Shown here piece by piece: positions 45,039 through 54,041 of a stretch of DNA of 64,000 nucleotides. Below the pieces are notes generated by a model. The model was given only the letters and a program-made list of their open reading frames with translations, made no database searches and was not told the DNA's origin. The position numbers and the translations under genes are program-made. Where the stretch lies: NCBI GenBank assembly GCA_019414645.1, contig DXLP01000001.1, positions 1-64,000 on the forward strand, in the 5' to 3' direction. Position 1 is the stretch's first letter; each line of letters begins with the position of its first letter. The stretch comes from Collinsella sp. (GTDB lineage: Bacteria > Actinomycetota > Coriobacteriia > Coriobacteriales > Coriobacteriaceae).

Positions 45039-46250
45039 TTAGATCAGCTTGAAGCCCTTGCGCTTGCCTACGGAGAGGGTGTCGCCCAGCTTGAGGGCGC
45101 TGGGATCGATGTTATAGCTCTTGGGAGCCACGGCCTTGCCGTTGATCTTGACGCCGCCGCCGTCGATATCGCGACGAGCCTGGCCGGCGCTCGCCGAAAG
45201 ACCCAGGTCCTTGAGCAAGCCGGCGAGGTAGATCTGGCCCTCGTCGTTAACGGTCAGCTCGACATGCTTCTCGGGGAAGTCGGCGAGCTGGCCCTCCTTG
45301 AACACGCGGTCGAACTCGGCCTGAGCCTCGTCGCCGGCACCGACGCCGTGGTAGGTGTCGCACAGGTCGCGGCCCAGAGCGCGCTTGAGCTCGTAGGGGT
45401 CGGCAGAACCATCGGCCAGGGCAGCGTCGATCTTGTCGACCTCGGCCGGGGTGAGCGAGCTCGCCAGGCGGTAGTACTTGCCGATCATCTCGTCGGGGAT
45501 GGACATGGTCTTGCCGAACATGTCCTTGGGCGCGTCGGTCAGGCCGATGTAGTTACCGTAGGACTTGGACATCTTACGAACGCCATCGGTGCCCTCGAGC
45601 AGCGGCATGGTGAGCGCGATCTGGGGCTCCATGCCCATCTTCTCCATGAGCTCACGGCCGGCGAGCAGGTTGAAAAGCTGGTCGGTGCCGCCCATCTCCA
45701 CGTCAGCCTTAATCATGACCGAATCGTATGCCTGCATCACGGGATACAGGAACTCGTGCAGGGCGATCGGCGTCTGGGACTGGTAGCGCTTGGTAAAGTC
45801 ATCGCGCTCAAGAATGCGGGCAACGGTGAACTTGGAGCACACCTGCAGCAGGCCGGCCAGATCCATCGAAAGGATCCAATCGCCGTTGTGCACGATGGTG
45901 GTCTTCTCGGGGTCCAGGATCTTCATGGCCTGGCTCACGTAGGTCTCGGCGTTGGCCTCGATCTGCTCCTGCGAAAGCTGCGGACGCGTGGAGTTCTTGC
46001 CCGAGGGGTCACCAATCAACGCGGTACCGTTGCCGATGATGAGGGTGACGTTGTGGCCCAGGTCCTGGAACTGGCGCATCTTGCGCAGCGGCACGGCATG
46101 GCCCAGGTGCAGGTCGGGGCTGGTGGGGTCGACGCCGAGCTTGATGTTGAGGGGCTCGCCCTTCTCAAGCTTCTTGCGAAGGTCGGCCTCGGGAACGATC
46201 TGCGCGGCGCCCGAGGTGATGATACGCATTTGCTCGTCAACAGACAGCAT
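45039..46250 (-). CDS. tyrS: tyrosyl-tRNA synthetase
   Basis: A 403-residue class I synthetase. The HIGH-equivalent is DLHLGHAVPL (near residue 46), KMSKSYGNYIGL carries the KMSKS loop (near 225), and the C-terminal S4-like domain is RRDIDGGGVKINGKAV. The presence of DPTSPDLHLGH and the order of motifs fit the TyrZ branch more than the E. coli TyrS branch. GGAGG lies five to six bases before the ATG. The leader is under 100 bases, too short for a T-box. A terminator follows. Confidence 0.95.
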   Translation of the reverse strand: MLSVDEQMRIITSGAAQIVPEADLRKKLEKGEPLNIKLGVDPTSPDLHLGHAVPLRKMRQFQDLGHNVTLIIGNGTALIGDPSGKNSTRPQLSQEQIEANAETYVSQAMKILDPEKTTIVHNGDWILSMDLAGLLQVCSKFTVARILERDDFTKRYQSQTPIALHEFLYPVMQAYDSVMIKADVEMGGTDQLFNLLAGRELMEKMGMEPQIALTMPLLEGTDGVRKMSKSYGNYIGLTDAPKDMFGKTMSIPDEMIGKYYRLASSLTPAEVDKIDAALADGSADPYELKRALGRDLCDTYHGVGAGDEAQAEFDRVFKEGQLADFPEKHVELTVNDEGQIYLAGLLKDLGLSASAGQARRDIDGGGVKINGKAVAPKSYNIDPSALKLGDTLSVGKRKGFKLI

Positions 46251-46346
46251 TGGGTATCCTCCTTTTGCTATAGCACCCTCGCCGAAAACGGCGGTGCTGG
46301 AAGTCCATAAACTCTCTTATGATAACAAACTGACGCGACGCGGCAC

Positions 46347-48305
46347 CTACGACAGGAAAATCCTCGTCCTGCCGCATGCGTCAATGGCAACTGGCAGACG
46401 TGTACCGTCACGCTCAACCAGATAGCGCACCTGCCGACGACGCAAGCAGTCGCGGCAACGGACCTGTCCCGTCGCATCGGTGGCGCAGACGCCCTCGGCG
46501 GTCAGCAGGCAGTGCTCGCACACCATAAGCTCGGGACGGTCGGCGTCGACCGGACCAAAGACGCCGGGTTCAGCAGCCAGTTCGGCAATACGCTCCGCAT
46601 CATTGCCGAGCAACTCGGCCGGCAAGTACACCCGCCCCGCACCGAGTCCGCGCAGCCAGGTAAGCGTGGCCCGATTCGCGCAGAACACCGGCGCCGCCAC
46701 GTCAAACGTCACGCCCAGCTCGCGAGCGATCACCACCTGTCCCAGGTTGCGGCAGACGACGCACCCGGCACGCTGCATCAGTGAGCGGGTCCGGTCAGCG
46801 TCACCCGTGCGGCACACTTCGTCAAGCACCACAACGGCGTCGGACAAATCGAGTTCTCCGCGCGGGTCGGCATCCATCAGCTGCCAAGCAAAAACCATGC
46901 GAGCGGGAACCGCGCACTCCACCAACTCCGTCGACGCACCACCATCCACCGCAACGCCCTCAAAGGGCAGCACCTCAACGGCACGCGCAACGGGCGCAAT
47001 CGCATCCGCCTCGGCCCGCATGCGCTCCAACACCGCCGCCGTCTGATCCAACACGCCGGCGCTGCGAATCAGGTATACCTCGCAGCCCGCGTCCACCTTA
47101 CGCTTGCAATGCACGACGACGCGCTTCCCCGCTGCGGCATCCACCGGGCAGGGCACCTGCGGCCAGCGCTTGGGCACATCGGGACGCGTGTCGACACCCG
47201 GATAGAACCGAATCTCGAGCGTGTCACCCGCCGCCACAGCGGCGTCGAGCTCAACGGTCACCTCTTCGTGGCCCACAGCGACCAAGCGCCCCACGCGCAC
47301 GCCCTGGTTAATTGCGCGCTCAAAGCTCATCAGCCCGGCACCCGAACGCCCTCGCAGGTACGCATCGGTAAACCCACGGTTAAACGACCTTCCCAGCTCG
47401 CGTTCAAGCTCTTCCACGGCACCGGGGTCCCACGCGCCGTCGCACAGCATATCGAGTGCCCGGCGCCACACCCGCACCACGTTGAATACGTAATCGGGGT
47501 TCTTCATGCGCCCCTCGATCTTGAGCGACGCCACGCCGGCATCTACAAGCTCGGGCAGATGCGCAATACCCAGATAGTCGCGCGGGCACAGCAGGCGATC
47601 TCCCTCGACGGCGACAACGCTCTGCCCCGCCTCGTCCACCAGGTCGTACGCCAGGCGGCACGGCTGCGTGCAGTCGCCGCGCATCGCCGAGCGCCCACGC
47701 CGCAGGGCCGAGAACTCGCACGCCCCCGAATAGCCGATGCAAATCGCACCGTGGCAGAATACCTCGATGGGCACGCCCGTGGCACATAGCGCCGCAATCT
47801 CGTCGACCGTCAGCTCGCGCGCCGTCGTCACGCGCTCGACCCCCAGCTCGTCAGCCGCCAAACGCACGGCGCCCTTGCTATGGACGCCCGCTTGGGTGGA
47901 CAGATGAATCTCGACCCCCGGAATTGCCGCATGCAGCGCGCAGGCCAACCCGGCATCGGCCACAATCAGAACATCGGCGCCCAGCTCCAGTGCATGAGCT
48001 CCCAGCGCCACCGCATCGGACAGCTCATCGTCAAACACGAACACGTTGAGCGTCACGTACACGCGCACGCCATGGGCATGCGCCACGGCGCAGCCGCGCG
48101 CAAACTCGTCATCCGTAAAACCATGCGCGCTCACGCGGGCGTTAAAGCCGCCCAACCCCGCATAGATGGCATCGGCGCCCGCGGCGATGGCCGCAAGCAT
48201 CTGGTCGAGCCCGCCCGCCGGCGCCAGCAGCTCGGGCAGCGCCGCACCGGCAGCATCCAATCCAGTCTCGTATTGTCCGCTCGGCCCCATCGCCCGAATC
48301 GCCAT
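46347..48305 (-). CDS. peptidase U32 family protein (RlhA/PrtC-like)
   Basis: A 652-residue protein. The U32 signature is EVFCHGAICIGYSGACEFSA (conserved cysteines and glycines near residue 170), preceded by LLAPAGGLDQMLAAIAAGAD at the N-terminus and followed by RDYLGIAHLPELVDAGVASL. Some members modify 23S rRNA or tRNA (RlhA, TrhP), others were reported as collagenases. The C-terminal extension ends with a four-cysteine motif (CEHC ... CRDC). Start at 48305 with AAGGAG seven bases upstream. Divergent from the penicillin-binding protein gene, with 162 bases between. Confidence 0.88.
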   Translation of the reverse strand: MAIRAMGPSGQYETGLDAAGAALPELLAPAGGLDQMLAAIAAGADAIYAGLGGFNARVSAHGFTDDEFARGCAVAHAHGVRVYVTLNVFVFDDELSDAVALGAHALELGADVLIVADAGLACALHAAIPGVEIHLSTQAGVHSKGAVRLAADELGVERVTTARELTVDEIAALCATGVPIEVFCHGAICIGYSGACEFSALRRGRSAMRGDCTQPCRLAYDLVDEAGQSVVAVEGDRLLCPRDYLGIAHLPELVDAGVASLKIEGRMKNPDYVFNVVRVWRRALDMLCDGAWDPGAVEELERELGRSFNRGFTDAYLRGRSGAGLMSFERAINQGVRVGRLVAVGHEEVTVELDAAVAAGDTLEIRFYPGVDTRPDVPKRWPQVPCPVDAAAGKRVVVHCKRKVDAGCEVYLIRSAGVLDQTAAVLERMRAEADAIAPVARAVEVLPFEGVAVDGGASTELVECAVPARMVFAWQLMDADPRGELDLSDAVVVLDEVCRTGDADRTRSLMQRAGCVVCRNLGQVVIARELGVTFDVAAPVFCANRATLTWLRGLGAGRVYLPAELLGNDAERIAELAAEPGVFGPVDADRPELMVCEHCLLTAEGVCATDATGQVRCRDCLRRRQVRYLVERDGTRLPVAIDACGRTRIFLS

Positions 48306-48467
48306 CGGCAAACTCCTTACCAAGGTATGCATTCACTCTGAAAAATGCCGTCTTCCAGCATACACGAGGCATCGCGCGCCCCGTTTGGTTTATCGTGTAA
48401 TAACTTATGTCCATCCTGCCTCGACGGCACATCCGCCGCCCGGCACGACATACCTGGAGGTCAATAT

Positions 48468-50666
48468 ATGGGTCCTCGCCAACGACAGGGACGCAGCCGT
48501 TCAAAGACGCATGCTCTGCCCATAATCCTGCTCTCGTTTTTGGGCTTTCTGCTGATTGCGGGCGTCGCGTTTGGCATCGGCATGGTCGGCAACGTCAACC
48601 GCTGGCTGTCCGATCTGCCCGACTACACCGACGCCAACGCGTATCTGGTAAGCGAGCCCACCGAGATCGTCGACTGCAACGGCAACAAGATCGCGAGCTT
48701 CTACACGCAAAACCGCAAGTCCATCACCAAGGACGAGGTCTCCCCCTACGTGCTGCAGGGCACCGTTGACGTCGAGGACGAGCGCTTCTACGAGCACGGC
48801 GGTATCGACCTGTGGGGTATCGCGCGTGCTGCGGTGGCAACCCTCGGCGGCGGGCACGAAGGCGCCTCGACTATCACCCAGCAGCTGGTGCGCAACACCA
48901 TCCTGCAGGAGGAGCAGTTCGACTCGACCATCGAGCGTAAGGTGCGCGAGGCCTACATCGCGGTCAAGATGGAGGACATGTACTCCAAAGACGAGATCCT
49001 CATGATGTACCTCAACACCATCTACTACGGTCACGGCGCCTACGGTATTGAGGCCGCCGCCGAGACCTATCTGTCCAAGAACGCCGCCGACCTCACCCTG
49101 AGCGAGGCCGCGCTGCTCATCGGCCTTCCCAACTCGCCCTCGCAGTACGACCCCACGGTCAACCCCGACCTGGCGCTGTCCCGTCGCAACAAGGTCCTCG
49201 ACAACATGTTGCGCCTGGGCCACATTACGCAGGAGGAACACGATGCCGCACAGGCCGAGCCCATCACCCTCAACGTGACCGAGATTTCGGGCAGCGGCGT
49301 CGACGTCTACTCGCAGCCCTACTTTGTCGCCTATGTTAAACAGCTGCTGGAGCAGGAGTTCTCGACCGACGTGCTCTTTAAGGGCGGCTTGACCGTCAAG
49401 ACCACCATCGACCCCACGATGCAGCAGGTGGCAGAGAATGCCGTCCGTGAGCAGCTCGACACGCTCTCGCTCGACGGCCTGGACATGGGCATGGTCGTCG
49501 TCGACCCCAAGACCGGCTACATCAAGTGCATGGTGGGCGGCTACGACTACAACGCCGACGAGAACCACGTAAACCATGCCACGGCCAAGCGTCCCGTCGG
49601 CTCCACCTTTAAGGCCTTTACGCTGGCAACTGCCATCCAAAACGGCATGAACCCCAACGTCACCCTCAACTGCAACTCGCCGCTCAAGGCCAAGGGCACC
49701 ACGACCGATGTCCAAAACTACGCCAACCATAGCTATGGCAACATCACGCTTAAGCAGGCAACGGCATACTCCTCCAACACCGGCTACATCCAGGTGGCGG
49801 AAGCCGTCGGCAACAGCAAGATCATCTCGCTCGTCAAAAAGCTCGGCATCGATCCTGCCAAGGACAACATCGAGGACGTTCCCGTCATGACGCTCGGCAC
49901 CGGCTCGATCTCGCCGCTCGAGATGGCCGCCGCCTACGCGACGTTTGCCAACGGCGGCTACTATCGCCAGCCGATCGCCATCACCGAGATTGACTCTCGT
50001 ACCGGTTCGGTGCTGTACCAGCACACCGACAATCCCTCACAGGTGCTTACCGAGGGCGAGGCCGCCGCGGTCACCGATGTTCTGTCCGGCGTCATGCAGG
50101 GCAGCGGTACAGGTGCTGCTGGCGCCCTGAGCGTCAACCAGCCCTATGCCGGCAAAACGGGCACCACCGACAACACCACCAACCTGTGGTTCTGCGGCTA
50201 TACCCCGCAGCTGGCGTGCGCCCTGTGGACCGGCTATTCCGCAGGTGAGATCCCCATCCAAAAATACGGCACGGACCTGCTGGGCGACAGCACCAACCTG
50301 CCTGTCTTTAAGCGGTTTATGAACACCGTTCTGACCGGCACCGAGCGCGAGGAGTTTGCGACCGGAACGGCGCCCACCTACAAGAGCAACAGCGTCTGGA
50401 AGTTCTACGGCACCAACAACACCAAGAAGACGGAGAACGACGACAAGGACGAGAACGAGGACGAAGAGGAAACCACCACAACGACTACCACGACGACCAC
50501 GACGACCGAGACCACGGGCGGCGACACCACCGGCGGCACCGGAACGACCGGTGGCTCGACGGGCGGCTCCACTGGTGGTTCGACCGGCGGCGATGGCGGC
50601 ACGCCTACGCCCACGCCTACGCCCACTCCCGACCCCTCGCCCACGCCTGACGATACGGTCGGCTAG
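48468..50666 (+). CDS. class A penicillin-binding protein (PBP1A-like)
   Basis: A 732-residue bifunctional enzyme for peptidoglycan. One membrane anchor (about 18-40); the GT51 glycosyltransferase domain with Glu103 in DVEDERFYEHGG, GASTITQQLVRN and YLNTIYYGHGAYGIEAA; and the transpeptidase domain with nucleophile Ser379 (STFK 379-382), SSN at 435-437 and KTG at 563-565. The last ~90 residues are a low-complexity tail: acidic, then a run of threonines, Gly-rich blocks (TGGSTGGS) and PT repeats, likely spanning the wall. ATG with GGAGG seven bases upstream. A strong terminator follows. Confidence 0.95.
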   Translation: MGPRQRQGRSRSKTHALPIILLSFLGFLLIAGVAFGIGMVGNVNRWLSDLPDYTDANAYLVSEPTEIVDCNGNKIASFYTQNRKSITKDEVSPYVLQGTVDVEDERFYEHGGIDLWGIARAAVATLGGGHEGASTITQQLVRNTILQEEQFDSTIERKVREAYIAVKMEDMYSKDEILMMYLNTIYYGHGAYGIEAAAETYLSKNAADLTLSEAALLIGLPNSPSQYDPTVNPDLALSRRNKVLDNMLRLGHITQEEHDAAQAEPITLNVTEISGSGVDVYSQPYFVAYVKQLLEQEFSTDVLFKGGLTVKTTIDPTMQQVAENAVREQLDTLSLDGLDMGMVVVDPKTGYIKCMVGGYDYNADENHVNHATAKRPVGSTFKAFTLATAIQNGMNPNVTLNCNSPLKAKGTTTDVQNYANHSYGNITLKQATAYSSNTGYIQVAEAVGNSKIISLVKKLGIDPAKDNIEDVPVMTLGTGSISPLEMAAAYATFANGGYYRQPIAITEIDSRTGSVLYQHTDNPSQVLTEGEAAAVTDVLSGVMQGSGTGAAGALSVNQPYAGKTGTTDNTTNLWFCGYTPQLACALWTGYSAGEIPIQKYGTDLLGDSTNLPVFKRFMNTVLTGTEREEFATGTAPTYKSNSVWKFYGTNNTKKTENDDKDENEDEEETTTTTTTTTTTTETTGGDTTGGTGTTGGSTGGSTGGSTGGDGGTPTPTPTPTPDPSPTPDDTVG

Positions 50667-50689
50667 AAATTCATCCGGCCATTAGCAAC

Positions 50690-50730
50690 AAGGCCCCCGA
50701 GCAGCTTATTAAAGTGCTCGGGGGCCTTTT
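50690..50730 (+). terminator. terminator of the penicillin-binding protein gene
   Basis: A 14-bp stem AAGGCCCCCGAGCA (50690-50703)/TGCTCGGGGGCCTT (50715-50728) then TTAATTT. Confidence 0.9.
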
Positions 50731-50854
50731 AATTTAAAGTGACCTGGTGGACGGTCTTTATACCGGCAAACAAAGGGGGGGGTACCGACCAACGTCGATA
50801 CCCCTTACAAGCCACCATGTCACGCGCACAGTGCCGAGCGCACGACCCGCACGC

Positions 50855-51292
50855 CTACTTGCGAGAATTGCTCAGCTTATTGATCAGCGCCTCAAGACGC
50901 TCGCCGTCCTCGGCCGTCTGGGCAATAACCAAAATCGTATCGTTGCCGGCAAGCGAGCCAAGCACATCGGGCAACTCTGCCGCATCAACGGCGGCGGCGA
51001 TGCCGGAAGCCGTGCCAGGCTGAGCCTTGATCATAACCAGATTATCGGTACGCAGAACGCCCGTTACAAGCTCGGAAACCATACGCTGCAGGTGCAGGTC
51101 CTCTGCCAGAACATAGATGCCCTCAGGGAGCTTACGCAGCCCCATGTCGGCAATATCGCGAGAGACAGTCGCCTGCGTGCAATCAAAGCCCATAGCGCGG
51201 AGCTCATCGACCAGCACGCGCTGCGTGCGGACGTCCTTATTGCGCACAATATCTCTAATGGCATCCTGGCGCCCATTGCGTTTTTTAGCCAT
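50855..51292 (-). CDS. argR: arginine repressor ArgR
   Basis: A 145-residue transcription regulator of arginine metabolism. The N-terminal winged-helix domain has VLVDELRAMGFDCTQATVSRD (quoted in part: TQATVSRDIADMGLRK), and the C-terminal oligomerisation/arginine-binding domain has GTASGIAAAVDAAELPDVLGS and AGNDTILVIAQ. The start at 51292 (MAKKRNG) has GAGAGGG about six bases upstream. No arg biosynthesis genes are in this window. The upstream region contains an ARG-box-like palindrome, so autoregulation is possible. Confidence 0.93.
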   Translation of the reverse strand: MAKKRNGRQDAIRDIVRNKDVRTQRVLVDELRAMGFDCTQATVSRDIADMGLRKLPEGIYVLAEDLHLQRMVSELVTGVLRTDNLVMIKAQPGTASGIAAAVDAAELPDVLGSLAGNDTILVIAQTAEDGERLEALINKLSNSRK

Positions 51293-51325
51293 ACAAACCC
51301 TCTCTCCAAAAGATGGCGGAGACAA

Positions 51326-51357
51326 TCAATCAGTGATTGAATAGTTTAACGCTATTT
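51326..51357 (-). promoter_or_regulatory. palindromes upstream of argR (possible ARG box)
   Basis: TCAATCA-G-TGATTGA (51326-51340) is a perfect 7-bp palindrome. It overlaps AATAG-TTTAACG-CTATT (51340-51356), whose TGAATAG/CTATTTGA outline resembles the WNTGAATW-type half-sites of ARG boxes. Both lie 35-65 bases before the argR start. Confidence 0.35.
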
Positions 51358-51380
51358 GAAGGCTTTTGTGTATAAGAACG

Positions 51381-51418
51381 CATTTCGAAACAATTCTATG
51401 CAAGTTTGTTTCGAAATG
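51381..51418. repeat. 13-bp perfect inverted repeat (CATTTCGAAACAA)
   Basis: CATTTCGAAACAA (51381-51393) pairs with TTGTTTCGAAATG (51406-51418) around 12 nt. It lies between the glycosyltransferase stop and argR. Each arm holds TTTCGAAA; TTTCGAAACAAT also occurs upstream of gltB at 11321-11332. An operator is more likely than a terminator as the stem is AT-rich. Confidence 0.6.
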
Positions 51419-51424
51419 AGCCGT

Positions 51425-52465
51425 TTAGGCGGTTTTTGCGCCCGTCCGGTTAAGAAAAGCTGCCAGATGCGTACACATCACGCAGCGCGCGGGCTTGGCG
51501 CTGGCGATCGGCCCAAACAACAGACCGAGCCCCCGATGGTTATCCTTGAGCGCGGCGACCATCTGACGGGTTCGAGGCGCATCGAGCATATCACGCATGC
51601 GGGCGGAACGCTCGATTGACGACACCCCATGCGGGCTCAGACACAAATTCTCGATGCAGGCGACCAGTCCGGCAAAGTAGAACTTTTGGCTTGCCAGCTT
51701 GAGCCGACCACCGCTGTCTGCTTCCGAGAGTGAGTCCGCAAGCTCGTCGAGCGCTCGAGTGTCATCGGATACCTTGGCATACATGGTGGGATCAAAGGCA
51801 TCTGTAAGTTTAGGTGCCGCCGTGTGGAAACAAGCATCGCCGCAGCCGGACACGCATCGTGTCTGCGAAAGCGCGCATGCCATAAACCCAACTGTGCGAA
51901 ACACCTTGTCGCACAAAAGGCATGCCTCAAACAGCGAGCGGCTGTACATCACACCAGAGGTCTGAACGACTAGGCCGCCTAAAATCAACTGAGGCAGCCC
52001 GGCCACCATCGAAGATTTGCTATCAATGGAAATATGAGCAGCATCCAAGACGCGCGAATGGCGCTCTCGATGTGCATCATAGCGGTCGAGCGACACCGTG
52101 GGGAGCACTATGTCTGCCGTAGTATCGCACGCGATATTGACCATCTTGGAAAGGGACTGCGGAGCAAACCACTCATCGGCGTTCATAGCGATGATTTGAG
52201 AGCCGCGCGAGGCAGCAAAACCGGCACGAAGACAAGCGCCGCGCTTCGCGTCCTCGACGTCAATCAAATCAATATGGATGTCCCTGTCGGCAGCAACTTG
52301 AAGCGAATGGCGCACACCGGGCGCAGCATCGCGGCAGACAACGACAATCTGCAAATCGTAGAGGTCTTGGTTCTGGATACTCTCGAGCGCACGCATCGCA
52401 TAGCTGGGCGAACCTTCTACCACAAGGATCACCGAAAGTCGCGGATGCGAGCCACGTCGAACCAA
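51425..52465 (-). CDS. glycosyltransferase family 2-like protein
   Basis: A 346-residue protein whose N-terminal half looks like a GT-A fold: RLSVILVVEGSPSYAMRALESI, then QNQDLYDLQIVVVCRDA and GSQIIAMNADEWFAPQSL, where the usual DDD/DxD is NADEW. The second half has cysteines (CGDACFHTAAP and CVMCTHLAAF) and no membrane segment. A degenerate catalytic motif means activity is uncertain. Translation from TTG with AGAGGA about eight bases upstream. It is between argR and truA without close operon partners. The gap to truA (52466-52626) shows no feature. Confidence 0.7.
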   Translation of the reverse strand: MVRRGSHPRLSVILVVEGSPSYAMRALESIQNQDLYDLQIVVVCRDAAPGVRHSLQVAADRDIHIDLIDVEDAKRGACLRAGFAASRGSQIIAMNADEWFAPQSLSKMVNIACDTTADIVLPTVSLDRYDAHRERHSRVLDAAHISIDSKSSMVAGLPQLILGGLVVQTSGVMYSRSLFEACLLCDKVFRTVGFMACALSQTRCVSGCGDACFHTAAPKLTDAFDPTMYAKVSDDTRALDELADSLSEADSGGRLKLASQKFYFAGLVACIENLCLSPHGVSSIERSARMRDMLDAPRTRQMVAALKDNHRGLGLLFGPIASAKPARCVMCTHLAAFLNRTGAKTA

Positions 52466-52626
52466 GTTATCCGTCCTCTCGACAGCAGTGAATCAAACTG
52501 TCGTTCATGGTACACCCCGGCAATAAAAGCAATGAGACACCGGTTGTATTGCACGCCAAGAACAGATGTTGCACACGCGCAGCCCACAGATGACAGGTGC
52601 CGACGCACGACGCGCCGAGCCCTCCC

Positions 52627-53451
52627 CTAGTCGAGCACGACAAGCTCGGCGGGATCGTAATCCACGCCCATAAACGTAAGGCCGCAGGCAGGAGCCGTGG
52701 GGCCCGCAGCGGTACGGTCGCAAGCATCGATGACCTCACGCATCCACTCGGGTTCACGGCGATGCATGCCAATCTCGACAAGCGTGCCCACGATCGTACG
52801 GACCATCGAATGCAGGAACGCATTGCCCTCGATGGTAAACGTCAGGATGTCCTCGCCAAACGCAATCTCATGGCCAAACTCGGCACGCATCACGCAGCGG
52901 TGCGTGGGCTTGCCCACGGCAGACGCCACCTTGCAAAAGCTCTTGAAGTCCTGCTCGCCCAGCAGCGCGGGACAGGCCGCAGACATCGCCTCAACATCCA
53001 ATGGGTAGCGATGCCACCACACCGCACCGCGCGAAAGCACAGGGCGCGCGTCGCGATCGGCAATACGGTACGTATACGTACGGGAACGCGCATCAAAGCG
53101 TGCAGAAAAGCCTTTACGGGCCTTGTAGACCTCGTTTATGGCGATATCTTTGGGCAGGAGGGCATCCATAGCCCTCAGCCACCTACGGCGCGTCAAAGCC
53201 AACTCAGCGTCCGTTACGGGCACGCTGATAAACTGTGCCACCGCATGCACGCCGGCATCGGTACGTCCCGCACACGTCAGGTCGATCGGACGGCGCAGGA
53301 GCGTCTCAATAGCTCGACGTAGCTCACCCGCAACCGTCGTCTCTCCCGGCTGCTCGGCAAATCCGCTATAGGACGAGCCATCGTAAGCCACGCGGAAAAC
53401 GAGTGTGGCATCGAGCTCTAGAATCGAATTGAAATCAGACGGCGCGGTCAT
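52627..53451 (-). CDS. truA: tRNA pseudouridine synthase A
   Basis: A 274-residue enzyme that makes pseudouridine at tRNA positions 38-40. The catalytic aspartate is in CAGRTDAGVHA (near residue 62), and DGSSYSGFAEQPG, RTYTYRI and NAFLHSMVRTIVGTL are the other family motifs. Start at 53451 (MTAPSDF) with GGGAG five bases upstream. It follows rplQ as in many genomes, but a terminator stands between them. Confidence 0.95.
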   Translation of the reverse strand: MTAPSDFNSILELDATLVFRVAYDGSSYSGFAEQPGETTVAGELRRAIETLLRRPIDLTCAGRTDAGVHAVAQFISVPVTDAELALTRRRWLRAMDALLPKDIAINEVYKARKGFSARFDARSRTYTYRIADRDARPVLSRGAVWWHRYPLDVEAMSAACPALLGEQDFKSFCKVASAVGKPTHRCVMRAEFGHEIAFGEDILTFTIEGNAFLHSMVRTIVGTLVEIGMHRREPEWMREVIDACDRTAAGPTAPACGLTFMGVDYDPAELVVLD

Positions 53452-53486
53452 GGGCGCTCCCAACAAACAATAAACGGTATCGCGAC

Positions 53487-53517
53487 AAAAAAAGAGGGGT
53501 ACGCGAACGTACCCCTC
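53487..53517 (-). terminator. terminator after rplQ
   Basis: A perfect 10-bp stem GAGGGGTACG/CGTACCCCTC (53494-53503 and 53508-53517) with CGAA loop and TTTTTTTGT tail on the minus strand. It ends the ribosomal operon before truA. Confidence 0.9.
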
Positions 53518-53543
53518 GAATATAGCCTATGCAGACGGATTGT

Positions 53544-54011
53544 CTACTCAGCGGTCTCCTTAGCAGGAGCCTCCTCGACAGCCTCGACCTTCTTGGGAGC
53601 AGCGGCCTTCTTGGGGGCCGGAGCAGCCTTCTTGGCCTTAGGCGTGCAAGGCTCGGTGACGAGCTCCATGATAACGATAGGAGCGTTGTCGCCCTTACGG
53701 TTACCGAGCTTCATGATGCGGGTGTAACCGCCGTTGCGGTCCTGCCACATACCCTGAGCAGCCTTGTCGAAAATCTCGGCAACGAGCTGCTTATCGCCGA
53801 GCTTGGCGATGGCCAGACGACGAGAGTGCAGGTCGCCCTTCTTGGCCCAGGTGATGATCGGATCGACGACCGAACGCAGCGCCTTAGCGCGGGTCTCGGT
53901 GGTCTTGATGCGGTCGTTCTCGAAGAGGGCCTTGGCCAGGCTCTTCTTCATGGCCTTGGTGTGGCTCGCATCGGTGCCGAGCTTCAGGCCCTTCTTAACG
54001 TTGTGACGCAT
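53544..54011 (-). CDS. rplQ: 50S ribosomal protein L17 with Ala/Lys/Glu tail
   Basis: A 155-residue protein. The first ~120 residues are a standard L17 (MRHNVKKGLKLGTDASHTKA, then KKSLAKALFENDRIKTTETRAK quoted in part). The tail of about 35 residues is low complexity (KKAAPAPKKAAAPKKVEAVEE), similar in composition to the tail on L31. It is the last gene of the alpha operon, 30 bases after rpoA, and is followed by a strong terminator. Confidence 0.96.
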   Translation of the reverse strand: MRHNVKKGLKLGTDASHTKAMKKSLAKALFENDRIKTTETRAKALRSVVDPIITWAKKGDLHSRRLAIAKLGDKQLVAEIFDKAAQGMWQDRNGGYTRIMKLGNRKGDNAPIVIMELVTEPCTPKAKKAAPAPKKAAAPKKVEAVEEAPAKETAE

Positions 54012-54041
54012 GGTCTAGTTTCTCCTCAAATATGCGAAGCA

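Noticed and set aside
46251..46346. T-box leader upstream of tyrS
   Set aside because: The gap is under 100 bases and lacks the T-box antiterminator sequence.
48306..48467. A specific promoter or riboswitch between the U32 gene and the penicillin-binding protein gene
   Set aside because: No convincing pair of promoter hexamers or conserved leader structure could be identified.
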